From an uncultured Rhodospirillales bacterium (GTDB lineage Bacteria; Pseudomonadota; Alphaproteobacteria; Acetobacterales; Acetobacteraceae), in NCBI GenBank assembly GCA_903864895.1, contig CAIPHQ010000163.1, positions 1-45,498 of the forward strand: a stretch of DNA of 45,498 nucleotides, written 5' to 3'. Shown here piece after piece: positions 17,673 through 27,281 of the stretch (position 1 is its first letter; the number at the start of each line of letters is the position of its first letter). Both the position numbers and the translations under genes were made by a program. The notes under the pieces are model-generated. The model ran no database searches. It saw only the letters and a list, made by a program, of their open reading frames with translations, and was not told the origin of the DNA.

Positions 17673-19736
17673 TCAGACAAGGCCGATGGCGGTGACGATC
17701 AGATCGATCACCTTGATGCCTGCAAACGGGGCGGCGATGCCGCCCAGACCGTAGACCAGCAGATTGCGCCGCAGCAGAGCCGCCGCCCCCACCGGGCGGT
17801 AGGCAACGCCCTTCAGCGACAGCGGGATCAGCGCCACAATGATCAGCGCGTTGAAGATGATGGCGGACAGGATGGCACTTTCCGGCGAGGCCAGACGCAT
17901 CACGTTCAACCCGTCAAGTTGCGGGTAGATGGCCAGAAACATCGCCGGGATGATGGCGAAATACTTGGCGACATCGTTGGCGATGGAAAACGTGGTCAGC
18001 GCGCCGCGCGTCATCAGCAGTTGTTTGCCGATCTCGACGATCTCGATCAGCTTGGTGGGGTCGCTGTCCAGATCGACCATGTTGCCCGCTTCGCGCGCGG
18101 CCACCGTGCCGGTGTTCATCGCCACGCCCACATCGGCCTGCGCCAGGGCGGGCGCATCGTTGGTGCCGTCGCCGCACATCGCCACAAGCTTGCCCTGCGC
18201 CTGCTCGGCGCGGATCAGCGCCAGCTTGGCTTCAGGGGTGGCCTGCGCCAGAAAGTCGTCCACCCCCGCTTCGGCGGCAATCGCTGCGGCCGTCAGCGCA
18301 TTGTCGCCGGTGATCATCACCGTGCGGATGCCCATCCGGCGCAGTTCGGCGAAGCGTTCGCGAATGCCGCCCTTCACTACGTCCTTCAGATGGATCACGC
18401 CCAGCAGACGGTTCCCGTCCGCCACGGCCAGCGGCGTGCCGCCCGATTTGGCGATGCGGTCTGCAATGGTCCGCAAGTCACGCTCCGCCGGGGTGCCCGC
18501 CGCGCGGACATGCGCGATGACCGAGTCGACCGCCCCCTTGCGGATGGACCGTCCCGCCACGTCCACGCCACTCATGCGCGTCAATGCGCTGAACTTGACG
18601 AATTGCGCGTTCAGCGCCGCCATGTCGCGCCCGCGCATGCCGTAACGGTCCTTGGCCAGCACAACGATGGAGCGGCCTTCCGGCGTTTCATCGGACAGCG
18701 AGGCCAGTTGCGCCGCGTCGGCCAGATCGCGCTCGGCCACACCGGGCATCGGCACGAACTCGCTGGCCTGCCGGTCGCCGATGGTGATGGTGCCGGTCTT
18801 GTCCAGCAGCAGCGTACCCACGTCGCCCGCCGCCTCCACCGCGCGGCCCGACATGGCCAGCACGTTGAACCGCACCAGACGGTCCATGCCCGCAATGCCG
18901 ATGGCCGACAACAGCGCGCCGATGGTGGTGGGGATCAGTGTGACGAAAAGCGCCACCAGCACCAGCACCGAAATGCTGCCACCCGCGTAGGCCACAAAGC
19001 TCGGGATAGTGGCGACCGCGAAGACGAAGATGATCGTCAAGCCCGCCAGCAGGATGTTCAGTGCGATCTCGTTGGGGGTTTTCTGACGGCTGGCGCCTTC
19101 CACCAGCGCGATCATCCGGTCCAGAAAGGTCGAGCCGGGATTGGCGGTGATGCGCACTTTGATGCTGTCGCTCATCACCTGCGTGCCGCCGGTCACCGCC
19201 GAGCGGTCGCCGCCCGCCTCGCGGATCACGGGGGCAGATTCGCCGGTGATGGCGGCTTCGTTGACCGAGGCAACACCCTCGATCACCTCGCCGTCGCCGG
19301 GAATGATCTCACCCGCGTCCACCACCACCACGTCGCCCTGCCGCAGCGATGTGGCGGGCACGTTGCGGATGCTGCCGTCCGCTTGCAGCAGGCGTGCCGC
19401 AGTTTCGGTTTTCGCCCGCCGCAGACTGGCCGCCTGCGCCTTGCCGCGCCCCTCGGCCACCGCTTCGGCAAAGTTGGCGAACAGCACGGTGAACCACAGC
19501 CAGATATTGATCTGCAGCGCAAAGCCCAGATGCCCCGCGCCCACGGCCAGATCGCGCAGGAACAGCACGGTGGTCAGTGTGGAGACCACGGCGACGACAA
19601 ACATCACCGGGTTGCGCCACAGCGTGCGTGGGTCGAGCTTGACGAAGGATTGCCCCAGTGCAGGCCACAATATTTTGGCATTCAGCCGCGCGCCGCTGCG
19701 GCGCCCGCCCATCGTGTCCACGGTGTCCATGGTCAT
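17673..19736 (-). CDS. kdpB: Potassium-transporting P-type ATPase subunit KdpB
   Basis: KdpB is the energy-coupling P-type ATPase of the high-affinity K+ uptake complex. The 687-residue protein has the phosphorylation motif DKTGTIT (D312), TGES at 164-167 (the Ser is the site of inhibitory phosphorylation in E. coli KdpB), the nucleotide-binding region and [18 protein letters not shown] in the hinge. Membrane helices lie near 45-90, 225-275 and in the C-terminal part. Length and motifs are normal. It starts 4 bases after the kdpA stop. Confidence 0.97.
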   Translation of the reverse strand: MTMDTVDTMGGRRSGARLNAKILWPALGQSFVKLDPRTLWRNPVMFVVAVVSTLTTVLFLRDLAVGAGHLGFALQINIWLWFTVLFANFAEAVAEGRGKAQAASLRRAKTETAARLLQADGSIRNVPATSLRQGDVVVVDAGEIIPGDGEVIEGVASVNEAAITGESAPVIREAGGDRSAVTGGTQVMSDSIKVRITANPGSTFLDRMIALVEGASRQKTPNEIALNILLAGLTIIFVFAVATIPSFVAYAGGSISVLVLVALFVTLIPTTIGALLSAIGIAGMDRLVRFNVLAMSGRAVEAAGDVGTLLLDKTGTITIGDRQASEFVPMPGVAERDLADAAQLASLSDETPEGRSIVVLAKDRYGMRGRDMAALNAQFVKFSALTRMSGVDVAGRSIRKGAVDSVIAHVRAAGTPAERDLRTIADRIAKSGGTPLAVADGNRLLGVIHLKDVVKGGIRERFAELRRMGIRTVMITGDNALTAAAIAAEAGVDDFLAQATPEAKLALIRAEQAQGKLVAMCGDGTNDAPALAQADVGVAMNTGTVAAREAGNMVDLDSDPTKLIEIVEIGKQLLMTRGALTTFSIANDVAKYFAIIPAMFLAIYPQLDGLNVMRLASPESAILSAIIFNALIIVALIPLSLKGVAYRPVGAAALLRRNLLVYGLGGIAAPFAGIKVIDLIVTAIGLV

Positions 19737-19740
19737 GTTC

Positions 19741-21450
19741 CTAGTAGAGCGTGCCGGCGGTTATCGCCAGATGCTCGGCGATTGGCCCCAGCGCGAGTGC
19801 AGGAAAAAAGGTCAGGCCACCGATGATCAGGATCACGCCGATCACCAGCCCCACGAACAGCGGGCCATGCGTTGGGAATGTGCCAGATGAAGCGGGAACC
19901 GATTTCTTCGCCGCCAGCGCACCGGCAATGGCAAGTGCGGGGATCATCACGAAGAACCGGCCCACGATCATCGTGATGCCCAGCGTGGTGTTCCAGAACG
20001 GCGTGTTGGCCGGCAGCCCGGCAAACGCGCTGCCGTTATTGCCGCCGGCCGACACGTAGGCATACAGCGCTTCGGTAAACCCGTGCGGGCCAGCGGTAGA
20101 AATCGCACCTGCCGGGCCGGGCAGCACCACCGCCAGCGCGGTGAAGCCCAGCATGACCAGCGGCAGGCACAGAATGGCCAGCATGGTCAGTTTGACCTCC
20201 CGCGCCTCGATCTTCTTGCCCAGATATTCCGGCGTGCGGCCCACCATCAGGCCCGCGACGAACACCGCGACGATGGCGAACAGCAGGAACCCGTACAGGC
20301 CCGAGCCGACGCCACCGAAGATGATCTCGCCCAGCATGATATTGACCAGCGCCACCCTGCCGCCCAACGGCAGGAAACTTTCGATCATGGCGTTGACCGC
20401 GCCGCAGGACGCATCGGTGGTGACGGTGGAGAACAACGCCGACTGCGCGATGCCGAAGCGGACCTCCTTGCCCTCCATGTTGCCCAGCGTGGGGTCCATG
20501 CCGAGCGATAACAACGCCGGGTTGCCGTGGCCTTCCGACCAGTAAAGGACCGTGACACCGGCCATGAACAGCAGCGCCATCGCGCCAAAGATCGCCCAGC
20601 CCTGCCGCTCGTCACGCACCATGCGGCCGAACGTGTTGGTCAACGCCCCGCCCAGCGCGAAGATCGCGATGATCTGCAGCATGTTGGTCAACGCGTTGGG
20701 GTTTTCGAACGGATGCGCCGAGTTGGTGTTGAAGAAGCCGCCGCCGTTGGTGCCGAACATCTTGATGGCTTCCTGCGACGCCACCGGGCCCAGCGAGATG
20801 GTCTGCTTCGCGCCCTCCATCGTGGTGGCATCCACCGAGGCCAGCAGCGTCTGCGGCACGCCTTGCCACACCAGCACCAGTGCGCCCACAACGCAGACCG
20901 GCAGCAGCACATACAGCGTGATGCGCGTCAGATCGGCCCAGAAATTGCCGATGGTGGCTGCCGAGCGCCGGGCGAAGCCGCGCACCACGGCCAGCGCCAC
21001 CGCGATCCCGGTGGCGGCGGACAGGAAGTTCTGCGCCGTCAGCCCCAGCATCTGTGACAGGTGGCTCATGGTGGTCTCACCGCCATAGCTCTGCCAGTTC
21101 GTGTTGGTCAGAAAACTGATGGCGGTGTTGAACGCCAGATCGGCGCTCAGCGGCCCCTGCCCCGCCGGGTTCAGTGGCAGCACGGATTGCAGGCGCAGAA
21201 TGGCGTACAGCAGTGCAAACCCGCCTGCCTTGAAAACGAGCATCGCCAGCGCATAGCCAAGCCAGGACTGTTCCTGCGCCGGGTCAACGCCCGCCACACG
21301 ATACAATCCGCGCTCCAGCCAGCCCAGCGCGGGGGTCAACACAAGCCGCTCACCGCTGGCCACCCGCATCAGATAACCGCCCAGCGGGCGTGTCAGGGCG
21401 GCGACGATCGCCGCCAGCACGGCGATCTGCACCCAGCCATTCACTGTCAT
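19741..21450 (-). CDS. kdpA: Potassium-transporting ATPase subunit KdpA
   Basis: KdpA is the channel-like, K+-selective subunit. The 569-residue hydrophobic protein has its pore-loop signatures: [11 protein letters not shown] (115-125), [19 protein letters not shown] (from 233), [12 protein letters not shown] and [12 protein letters not shown]. About ten membrane helices are expected. It is preceded by kdpF and followed within 4 bases by kdpB. Confidence 0.97.
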   Translation of the reverse strand: MTVNGWVQIAVLAAIVAALTRPLGGYLMRVASGERLVLTPALGWLERGLYRVAGVDPAQEQSWLGYALAMLVFKAGGFALLYAILRLQSVLPLNPAGQGPLSADLAFNTAISFLTNTNWQSYGGETTMSHLSQMLGLTAQNFLSAATGIAVALAVVRGFARRSAATIGNFWADLTRITLYVLLPVCVVGALVLVWQGVPQTLLASVDATTMEGAKQTISLGPVASQEAIKMFGTNGGGFFNTNSAHPFENPNALTNMLQIIAIFALGGALTNTFGRMVRDERQGWAIFGAMALLFMAGVTVLYWSEGHGNPALLSLGMDPTLGNMEGKEVRFGIAQSALFSTVTTDASCGAVNAMIESFLPLGGRVALVNIMLGEIIFGGVGSGLYGFLLFAIVAVFVAGLMVGRTPEYLGKKIEAREVKLTMLAILCLPLVMLGFTALAVVLPGPAGAISTAGPHGFTEALYAYVSAGGNNGSAFAGLPANTPFWNTTLGITMIVGRFFVMIPALAIAGALAAKKSVPASSGTFPTHGPLFVGLVIGVILIIGGLTFFPALALGPIAEHLAITAGTLY

Positions 21451-21460
21451 AGAAGTTGCC

Positions 21461-21550
21461 TCAGAACCGTTCGGGGCGGATCAGCGCCAGCAGCAGGTAG
21501 CCCAGCAGGCCCACCACAACGATGCCGCCCAGGATGGAATCCAGCGTCAT
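21461..21550 (-). CDS. kdpF: Small KdpF subunit of the potassium-transporting ATPase
   Basis: The 29-residue peptide is one hydrophobic helix ([19 protein letters not shown]) ending in RPERF. KdpF peptides keep this 'GYLLxALxxPExF' end and stabilise the KdpABC complex in the membrane. The frame runs from ATG 21550 to TGA 21461-21463, with a 10-bp gap to kdpA. The short length, exact place and tail motif make the call firm. Confidence 0.93.
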   Translation of the reverse strand: MTLDSILGGIVVVGLLGYLLLALIRPERF

Positions 21551-21557
21551 GGCCGCC

Positions 21558-21641
21558 TCACAACCGGTCGCACAGCACGGCGTATCCCAGGCACAGGGCG
21601 AACCAGCCCAGACCCACCGCCACAAAAATCACGTCGGGCAT
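21558..21641 (-). CDS. 27-residue membrane peptide upstream of kdpF
   Basis: The frame from ATG 21641 to TGA 21558-21560 encodes a single hydrophobic helix with FVAVGLGWFALCLGYAVLCD and a short end, CDRL. GGAGG lies 5 bases before the ATG on the minus strand, and the stop is 7 bases from kdpF, so it is placed to be the first gene of the kdp operon. I recall similar 'F.AL...Y...CDRL' peptides in front of kdpF in other proteobacteria, but I know of no assigned function. A seventh Kdp component or a leader peptide are both possible. Confidence 0.65.
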   Translation of the reverse strand: MPDVIFVAVGLGWFALCLGYAVLCDRL

Positions 21642-21681
21642 CACAGCCTCCGCATTGCACCGCTGGCAGTCTCGGAGGTTG

Positions 21682-21737
21682 GGCGTAGGAATTCGACCGG
21701 GCGCGGCTTGCCCCGGCGTAGGGATTGCATAGGAATC
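21682..21737. promoter_or_regulatory. Three direct repeats in the kdp upstream region (candidate KdpE site)
   Basis: The 135-bp gap between the divergent kdp operon and the AtzH-like gene holds GGCGTAGGAATT (21682-21693), GGCGTAGGGATT (21715-21726) and a weaker TGCATAGGAATC (21726-21737). The copies are 33 and 11 bp apart, close to three turns and one turn of the helix, so they face the same side. OmpR-family regulators bind direct repeats spaced this way. Assignment to KdpE is inferred from position. Confidence 0.45.
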
Positions 21738-21776
21738 ACGGCGCCCGGGAAGCTGGCGAACTGCAGGAGTATGCCC

Positions 21777-22163
21777 ATGGACATCGATATCCCCGACGTG
21801 AAGGCCGAGGTTGAAGCCGTGTTCGCCGAATATGAACGCGTGCTGATGGCTAACGACGTGGACGGACTGACAGAGTTGTTCTGGGACGATGCCCGGACCA
21901 TTCGCTACGGTGGCGGCGAGAACCTGTATGGCGCGGCCGAAATCGCCGCCTTCCGCGCCGGGCGCGCGGCGGCCGGGCTCCAGCGGACCATCGAACGCAC
22001 TGTGATCACGACGTTCGGGCGCGACTTTGCGACCGCCAGCACGCTCTTCCGGCGCGAGACTCAGCCGGGCAAGATCGGGCGGCAGATGCAAACTTGGGCG
22101 CGCATGCCGGACGGCTGGCGCGTCGTGGCCGCCCATGTGTCGGTCATCCCGGAGCCGGGATAA
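21777..22163 (+). CDS. AtzH/HpxZ-like NTF2-fold protein
   Basis: The 128-residue protein has the compact alpha+beta NTF2-like fold. Its signature segments are ELFWDDARTIRYGGGENLYG, AFRAGRAAAGLQRT, ITTFGRDFATASTLF and QTWARMPDGWRVVAAHVS. This matches the AtzH-like/HpxZ family, small proteins that accompany amidases in oxalurate, biuret or allophanate breakdown. No amidase lies next to it here. I chose ATG 21777 over ATG 21771 because AGGAG (21765-21769) is 7 bases from the former and only 1 from the latter. Confidence 0.85.
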   Translation: MDIDIPDVKAEVEAVFAEYERVLMANDVDGLTELFWDDARTIRYGGGENLYGAAEIAAFRAGRAAAGLQRTIERTVITTFGRDFATASTLFRRETQPGKIGRQMQTWARMPDGWRVVAAHVSVIPEPG

Positions 22164-22172
22164 CCCCAGACG

Positions 22173-23234
22173 CTACAGCGCAATAGCCCGCGCTTCGGCG
22201 TTGCTGCGCACGAACAGGTCGTAGAGTTCGATCACCCGCCGCCCCTCCTCGCCGGTCAGCAATTGCTGGCTGGCGCGCCCGGCCAGCACATCCAGAAACT
22301 GGCGGGTGGAGCGCGGGAAACTGCCCGCCCAGTCGCTGTCGAGGTTGTGGAATGCCCGTACCTCTCCGCCGCGATACAGCGTCAGCACCGGCTCATCGAT
22401 CATGCGGTCGCTGCATCGCGTGACAGTCAGGATGCCTTCATCACCCTGAATCTCGAAGCGCTCGGCATCGGCGTAATAGTCGGTGCGCAGCGTCATCTTA
22501 AGCGCCAGCGACACGTCCCACATGCCATGCACCGGCGGGTCGCGGTGCCGCCACGTCAGTGTGGCGGGCGCATCGTAGATGCCCGCCGGTGATTCAGTAC
22601 TTTCGATCCGCGCGTAGCCGTCGCGCACGTCACCGAACAGCCACAGCGCCACGGCCATCATGTGGTGGCCGTGGTCAAAAATCATCGGCCCGCCGCGCCC
22701 CTGTGCCGCAAGTTCGTGCCGCCACACGCTCGCGGCAGGCGGCACGTGCCATGCCTGCGAGCGGTCGGCCATGACCACTTTCATCCGGAAATGCAGTGGC
22801 TTGCCGATGGCACCCTCGCGCAGCAATTCGCGGGCGCGCACCAGTGGCGGGTAGAACACGAAATTCTCAAACAGTTTCAACCGCTTTCCAGCGGCGTGCC
22901 CGGCGGCGATCATGCTGTCGCACTCAGCCAGGCTCATCGCCATCGGCTTCTGCACACTCACATGCGCGCCTGCCCGGAACGCGGCCAGCGTCATGGCCTC
23001 GTGCAGCGGGTGGGGTGTGAGGATCTCGATCAGGTCGAGGTCCCAGCCCAGCATTTCCTGAAAGCTTCGGGTGGCGCGTGCGCCCGGATGCTGCGCGGAC
23101 CGCTGCGCCAGCATGGCGGGGTCAGCCTCGCACAACGCGGCAATCTCGGCCTCCGGGTGATCCAGATAGCCGCGCACGTTCAGGTCGAACACACGCCCCA
23201 GCCCCACCAGCCCCACGCGCAGCTTTCGCGCCAT
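22173..23234 (-). CDS. Gfo/Idh/MocA family oxidoreductase
   Basis: The 353-residue protein has an N-terminal Rossmann fold with GLVGLGRV (8-15) and a C-terminal alpha/beta domain with GRGGPMIFDHGHHM (179-192), whose Asp and His positions are typical of the catalytic part. The usual EKP motif reads QKP (95-97), keeping the catalytic Lys. These enzymes oxidise or reduce sugars, inositols or sugar nucleotides with NAD(P). It lies 59 bp downstream of a sugar transferase gene on the same strand, so a role with a surface glycan is possible, but the substrate is unknown. AGGGGA upstream supports the start. Confidence 0.85.
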   Translation of the reverse strand: MARKLRVGLVGLGRVFDLNVRGYLDHPEAEIAALCEADPAMLAQRSAQHPGARATRSFQEMLGWDLDLIEILTPHPLHEAMTLAAFRAGAHVSVQKPMAMSLAECDSMIAAGHAAGKRLKLFENFVFYPPLVRARELLREGAIGKPLHFRMKVVMADRSQAWHVPPAASVWRHELAAQGRGGPMIFDHGHHMMAVALWLFGDVRDGYARIESTESPAGIYDAPATLTWRHRDPPVHGMWDVSLALKMTLRTDYYADAERFEIQGDEGILTVTRCSDRMIDEPVLTLYRGGEVRAFHNLDSDWAGSFPRSTRQFLDVLAGRASQQLLTGEEGRRVIELYDLFVRSNAEARAIAL

Positions 23235-23293
23235 TGCCGTTCCCCTGTTTTGCGGGGGAGTCTGCGCCGGTGGCCGGATGCGTCAAGCCGCGT

Positions 23294-24703
23294 TCAGCGC
23301 ACCCCATCCGGCCACAGCACCACGCGCATGGTCTGGATGATGATGGTCAGGTCGAACAGAACGGAAAAATTCTTCACGTAATAAAGGTCGTAGCTGAGCT
23401 TCGAGCGCGCATCGTCCAGCGACGCGCCATACGGGTAATTCACCTGCGCCCAGCCGGTCAGCCCGGCCTTGACCACATGGCGTTCGTTATACAGCGGCAG
23501 TTTGGCGGCAAGGCCGTCGACGAATTCCGGCCGCTCCGGGCGCGGTCCGACGAAGCTCATGTCGCCGCGCAAGATGTTGATCAATTGCGGCAACTCATCG
23601 AGCCGCGAACGGCGCAGGAAATTGCCAAACCTGGTGATGCGCGGATCGCGCTCGGCCGCCCATGTTGCGCCGTGTTTTTCGGCGTCAATGCGCATCGACC
23701 GCAATTTCAGGATGGAAAACACCCGCCCGCCCTGCGTCACCCGGTTCTGCCGGTACAACGCCGGGCCGCCATCCTGCAGTTTCACCACCAATGCCGCAGC
23801 CAGCAACGGAATTCCGGCCAGCAGCAGCACCGTGCCGCTCACCGCAATGTCCAGTGCGCGTTTCAGCGTCCGGTCGATCAGGCTGAAGCTGAATCCGTCG
23901 GCGTACAACAACCAGCCCAGTTCCAGCCGATGCAGGTCAATGCGGCGGATTTCGCGTTCCAGAAACGTCAGATACTCGGTGACCGGGAAACCCTGCGTAC
24001 GGCATTGCAGCAACGATTCCATAGCAAGCCCTCGACGTTCATCAGGGGCGACCACAATTTCATCGGCATCAAACCGCCGGGCAGCGGCCAGAAACCCGTC
24101 CGTGTCCGGCTCGATGCGGAATTTCGGATCCTCGGCCAGACGTGGGTCAACTTCGCCCATGCTCGGGCCGGTGACGAACAGGATCTCGTAGTTCAGCGTG
24201 CCGCCTTCGCGGCCCAGCAGCCAGACCAGATCCCACGCACGCTTGCCCGCGCCGACGATCAGCACGCGGCGATGGAACATCTGGCCGTTGCGCAACTGGG
24301 CAAAAATCGCCCGTGCCGCCATGCCGGACACGGTAAAGCAAACCGCGGCAGCGGCCAGTACCGGCGCTTGCAGGCTTGGCAGCGGCAACACGGCCGACAC
24401 AAACCACGCAAGGCCCACCCCAAGGCAGGCGGCCAGCGGCACGCGGGTGGCGGCCCGGCGCAGGCTCAACATCGCATCCCGGCGATAAAGCCCCAGTGCG
24501 TACAGGAACAGCAGTGTGCCCGCCGGCGGCAACAGCAACGCGGCCGCATCGCCCAACCGGCCAAGCAGCGCGACCGCGACCAGCCAGATCACCACGGCGG
24601 CCACCGCATCCAGCAACAACAGCCCCACGCCCGCCGAGACCGGCGGGCGGGCCGATGACATGGACACGGCAGGCGGCGATCCGGTGGTCTGCGAAACTGT
24701 CAC
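23294..24703 (-). CDS. Polyprenyl-phosphate sugar phosphotransferase (exopolysaccharide initiation)
   Basis: The enzyme moves a sugar-1-phosphate from a nucleotide sugar to undecaprenyl phosphate, the first step of building an exopolysaccharide repeat. The 469-residue protein has four N-terminal membrane helices (about 25-135), a Rossmann-like middle domain beginning VLIVGAGKRAWDL (147-159), a membrane re-entrant helix near 275-300, and the catalytic domain with KLRSMRIDAE, RRSRLDELPQLINILRGDMS and FVGPRPERPEF. It resembles the WcaJ/EpsB type. Start: GTG 24703 has GAGG 10 bases upstream; GTG 24751 and ATG 24661 are alternatives. It lies downstream of creatinase on the same strand. Confidence 0.9.
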   Translation of the reverse strand: MTVSQTTGSPPAVSMSSARPPVSAGVGLLLLDAVAAVVIWLVAVALLGRLGDAAALLLPPAGTLLFLYALGLYRRDAMLSLRRAATRVPLAACLGVGLAWFVSAVLPLPSLQAPVLAAAAVCFTVSGMAARAIFAQLRNGQMFHRRVLIVGAGKRAWDLVWLLGREGGTLNYEILFVTGPSMGEVDPRLAEDPKFRIEPDTDGFLAAARRFDADEIVVAPDERRGLAMESLLQCRTQGFPVTEYLTFLEREIRRIDLHRLELGWLLYADGFSFSLIDRTLKRALDIAVSGTVLLLAGIPLLAAALVVKLQDGGPALYRQNRVTQGGRVFSILKLRSMRIDAEKHGATWAAERDPRITRFGNFLRRSRLDELPQLINILRGDMSFVGPRPERPEFVDGLAAKLPLYNERHVVKAGLTGWAQVNYPYGASLDDARSKLSYDLYYVKNFSVLFDLTIIIQTMRVVLWPDGVR

Positions 24704-24788
24704 GGCGCGGTTGCCTCGGCCAATGCGGGGCACAGCCGCCCCGCCGGTCACTCCAAGCGGGGCAGCGCCGATCCGTCAAGCGACGATA

Positions 24789-26024
24789 CTACCCCGGGAC
24801 GATGTTGTGCTCCGGTCCAAACGGGAAGCCAGTGATGTTTTCAGCACCGTCCTCGGTCATCACGAGAATATCATGTTCCCGGTAACCGCCCGCGCCCGCC
24901 ATGCCGTCTGGAAGCGTCAGCATCGGCTCCATCGAGACCACCATGCCGGGCACCAGTACGGTATCGACATCTTCACGCAGTTCCACGCCCGCCTCACGGC
25001 CGTAGTAATGGCACAGCACGCCGAACGAGTGGCCGTAGCCGAAGCTGCGATAACCCAGCAAGCCGTGCGATCGGTAGATTTCGTTCAACTCTGCGGCAAT
25101 GTCACCACAGCGGCGGCCGGGGCGCAGAATTTCCAGCCCGCGCCGGTGCACATCGCAGTTGATGTTCCAGATGCGCAGATGCGCGTCGCTGGCGTGGTCC
25201 AGAAACAGCGTGCGCTCCAGCGCCGTGTAGTAACCTGCGATCATCGGAAAGCAGTTCAGCGACAGAATGTCGCCCTTCTGCAACCGCCGCGAGGTCACCG
25301 GGTTGTGCGCGCCGTCGGTGTTGATGCCCGACTGGAACCACGTCCAGGTGTCCATCAATTCGGCGTGCGGGAAGGTCGCGGCGATATGCCGTACCATCGC
25401 CTGCGTGCTGGCCAGCGCCACCTCGTGCTCGCCCACCCCCTCGGCAATCGCGGCACGCACGGCCTCGCCGCCCAGATCGGCGGTGCGCGCACCTTCCTTG
25501 ATCAGCGCGATTTCCTCGGCGGACTTGATCGTGCGCTGCCACATGGTGCGCTGGCCGATATCGACGAATTCCACGCCGGGGAACGCATCCTGAAACTGGC
25601 GGAACAGGTCCAGATTGACATGGTCGAATTCCAGCCCGATGCGCCTGGCCTGTGGCAGCAGCGTTTGCAGTGCGTGGAAATAATTGTCGCGCCGCCAGTC
25701 GGTGTAGGTGATGTTGTCGCCAAAGGTACGGCGGTACGGCTGGCCCGCGTCTATGCCGGCGGACACGCTGGTGATCTTGGCGGGCGTGACCACGAAGGCG
25801 TATTTACGGCCGAAATAGCAGAACAGGAAATCGGAATAGTAATTGATGTTGTGATACGACGTCAGGATCGCCGCATCCAGCCGTTCCACTTCGAGAATGC
25901 CGCGCAGCCCGTCCTGACGGCGCGTCATCTCGGTGGCGCTGAACGTCGGCACGGTCTTCTGGCCATTGTGCATGCGCTGCAGGCGCAGCAACTCGTTGGG
26001 CATGGTGCCGGCCGGGATGTCCAT
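24789..26024 (-). CDS. Creatinase (creatine amidinohydrolase)
   Basis: Creatinase hydrolyses creatine to sarcosine and urea. The 411-residue protein closely follows the Pseudomonas enzyme through its whole length: ILTSYHNINYYSDFL, DTWTWFQSGINTDGAHNPVT, NCFPMIAGYYTALERTLFLD, FGYGHSFG, HYYGREAGVELREDVDTV and EPM.. AGAGGYREHDI. The catalytic His is H240, and E270, R343 and E366 match the substrate-binding residues of the Pseudomonas enzyme with a constant 8-residue shift. It has the M24 'pita-bread' fold but needs no metal. I chose ATG 26024 because AGGAGG precedes it; the longer open frame is only antisense to argE. No sarcosine oxidase or creatininase gene is in the window. Confidence 0.95.
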   Translation of the reverse strand: MDIPAGTMPNELLRLQRMHNGQKTVPTFSATEMTRRQDGLRGILEVERLDAAILTSYHNINYYSDFLFCYFGRKYAFVVTPAKITSVSAGIDAGQPYRRTFGDNITYTDWRRDNYFHALQTLLPQARRIGLEFDHVNLDLFRQFQDAFPGVEFVDIGQRTMWQRTIKSAEEIALIKEGARTADLGGEAVRAAIAEGVGEHEVALASTQAMVRHIAATFPHAELMDTWTWFQSGINTDGAHNPVTSRRLQKGDILSLNCFPMIAGYYTALERTLFLDHASDAHLRIWNINCDVHRRGLEILRPGRRCGDIAAELNEIYRSHGLLGYRSFGYGHSFGVLCHYYGREAGVELREDVDTVLVPGMVVSMEPMLTLPDGMAGAGGYREHDILVMTEDGAENITGFPFGPEHNIVPG

Positions 26025-26129
26025 CGCGATCCTCCTGTTTGGCGCGATTGGTAGTGGCCGCGACGGCGCGGGGGAAATAGGAAGGCATGATCGCGGCATT
26101 GCCGCGCGCGATGCGAAAGGGCGGCGGAT

Positions 26130-27278
26130 ATGGACAGTGTGGCATGGCTCGACCGGCTGATTGCATTCCCCACCGTCAGCCGTGACAGCAATCGCGGGCT
26201 GATCGCCTGCGTGCATGAATATCTGGCCGGTCTGGGCGCGCGCGTGCGGGTGGTGGGCAACGCCGATGGCAGCAAGGCCAACCTGTTCGCCAGTTTCGGC
26301 CCATGGGGCGATGGCGGCGTGTTGCTGTCCGGCCATACCGATGTGGTGCCGGTGGACGGGCAGGTCTGGACGCATGACCCGTTCCGCATGACCGAGCGCG
26401 ATGGCCTGCTGTTCGGGCGCGGGGCCTGCGACATGAAGGGGTTTCTGGCCTGCATGCTGACCGCAGCCGCACAGGCCGCCGCGCGCCCGCTGGCCCGCCC
26501 GCTGCATTTGTCGTTCTCGTATGACGAGGAAATCGGCTGCGTCGGCGTGCGTGCCCTGCTGGACGTGCTGGCCGCCGAAGGCCCGCGCCCGGACCTGTGC
26601 CTCATCGGCGAGCCCACAGGCATGCAGGTTGCCACCGGCCACAAGGGCAAGATTTCCGCGCGCGCCACGTGCTGCGGCGTGGCCGGGCACTCGGCGCTGG
26701 CCCCGCTGGCCTGCAACGCCATCCATCTGGCCAGCGATCTGGTCCAACGCCTCCGCGCCCGGCAGGACAGCATCGCCAGCACCGGGATGCGCGATTCGGG
26801 CTATGACGTGCCGTACACCACGCTGCATGTGGGCCGCATCGGCGGCGGCGTGGCGCTGAACATGGTGCCGGAGACCTGCACGCTGGATTTCGAAATCCGC
26901 GCCATCGCTGCCGACAGCGCACCGGAGATTCTGGCCGCCATAGCGGGCGACGCGGCGGCGCTGACCGCCGAGGTGCGGCACCGCTTCCCTGCCGCAGGCA
27001 TCCGCATCGAGACAATCAACGCCTATCCGGGTCTGGACACGCCCGCCAACAGCGAGGCCTTCGCGCTGGTACGTGCGCTGGCCGAGGCGGGCGGGCCGAT
27101 CAAGGTGGCGTTCGGAACCGAGGGCGGATTGTTTCAGGCCGCCTTGGGGATGCCGGTGCTGGTCTGCGGCCCCGGCCACATGGCGCAGGGCCACGTGCCA
27201 GACGAGTTCGTGTCCCGCGCGCAGCTGGCGCGCTGCGACGCCATGCTGGCGGGCATGGTGGGCCAGCTGGCGGTGTGA
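26130..27278 (+). CDS. argE: Acetylornithine deacetylase
   Basis: The 382-residue protein is an M20A metallo-deacetylase with the ArgE motif set: LSGHTDVVPVDGQVW (metal H69), FGRGACDMKGF (metal D101), SYDEEIGCVG (catalytic and metal E133/E134), and CLIGEPTGMQ. It releases ornithine from N-acetylornithine in arginine synthesis. It is divergent from creatinase across 105 bp. AAAGGG lies about 10 bases before ATG. The DEEIGCxG form is close to the ArgE subfamily, so I prefer this name over a general M20 call, though substrate should be tested. Confidence 0.88.
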   Translation: MDSVAWLDRLIAFPTVSRDSNRGLIACVHEYLAGLGARVRVVGNADGSKANLFASFGPWGDGGVLLSGHTDVVPVDGQVWTHDPFRMTERDGLLFGRGACDMKGFLACMLTAAAQAAARPLARPLHLSFSYDEEIGCVGVRALLDVLAAEGPRPDLCLIGEPTGMQVATGHKGKISARATCCGVAGHSALAPLACNAIHLASDLVQRLRARQDSIASTGMRDSGYDVPYTTLHVGRIGGGVALNMVPETCTLDFEIRAIAADSAPEILAAIAGDAAALTAEVRHRFPAAGIRIETINAYPGLDTPANSEAFALVRALAEAGGPIKVAFGTEGGLFQAALGMPVLVCGPGHMAQGHVPDEFVSRAQLARCDAMLAGMVGQLAV

Positions 27279-27281
27279 CGC

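Noticed and set aside
17661-19826. A 721-codon open frame on the plus strand
   Set aside because: It is the shadow of kdpB, rich in His, Arg and Gln, with no domain.
26092-26106. CGCGGCA-T-TGCCGCG palindrome upstream of argE
   Set aside because: It is symmetric, but short GC-only palindromes are expected by chance here, and no regulator gene or second copy supports it.
26025-27194. An N-terminal extension of creatinase by 390 codons
   Set aside because: The extension is antisense to argE. Creatinase homology begins just after ATG 26024, which has a strong ribosome-binding site.
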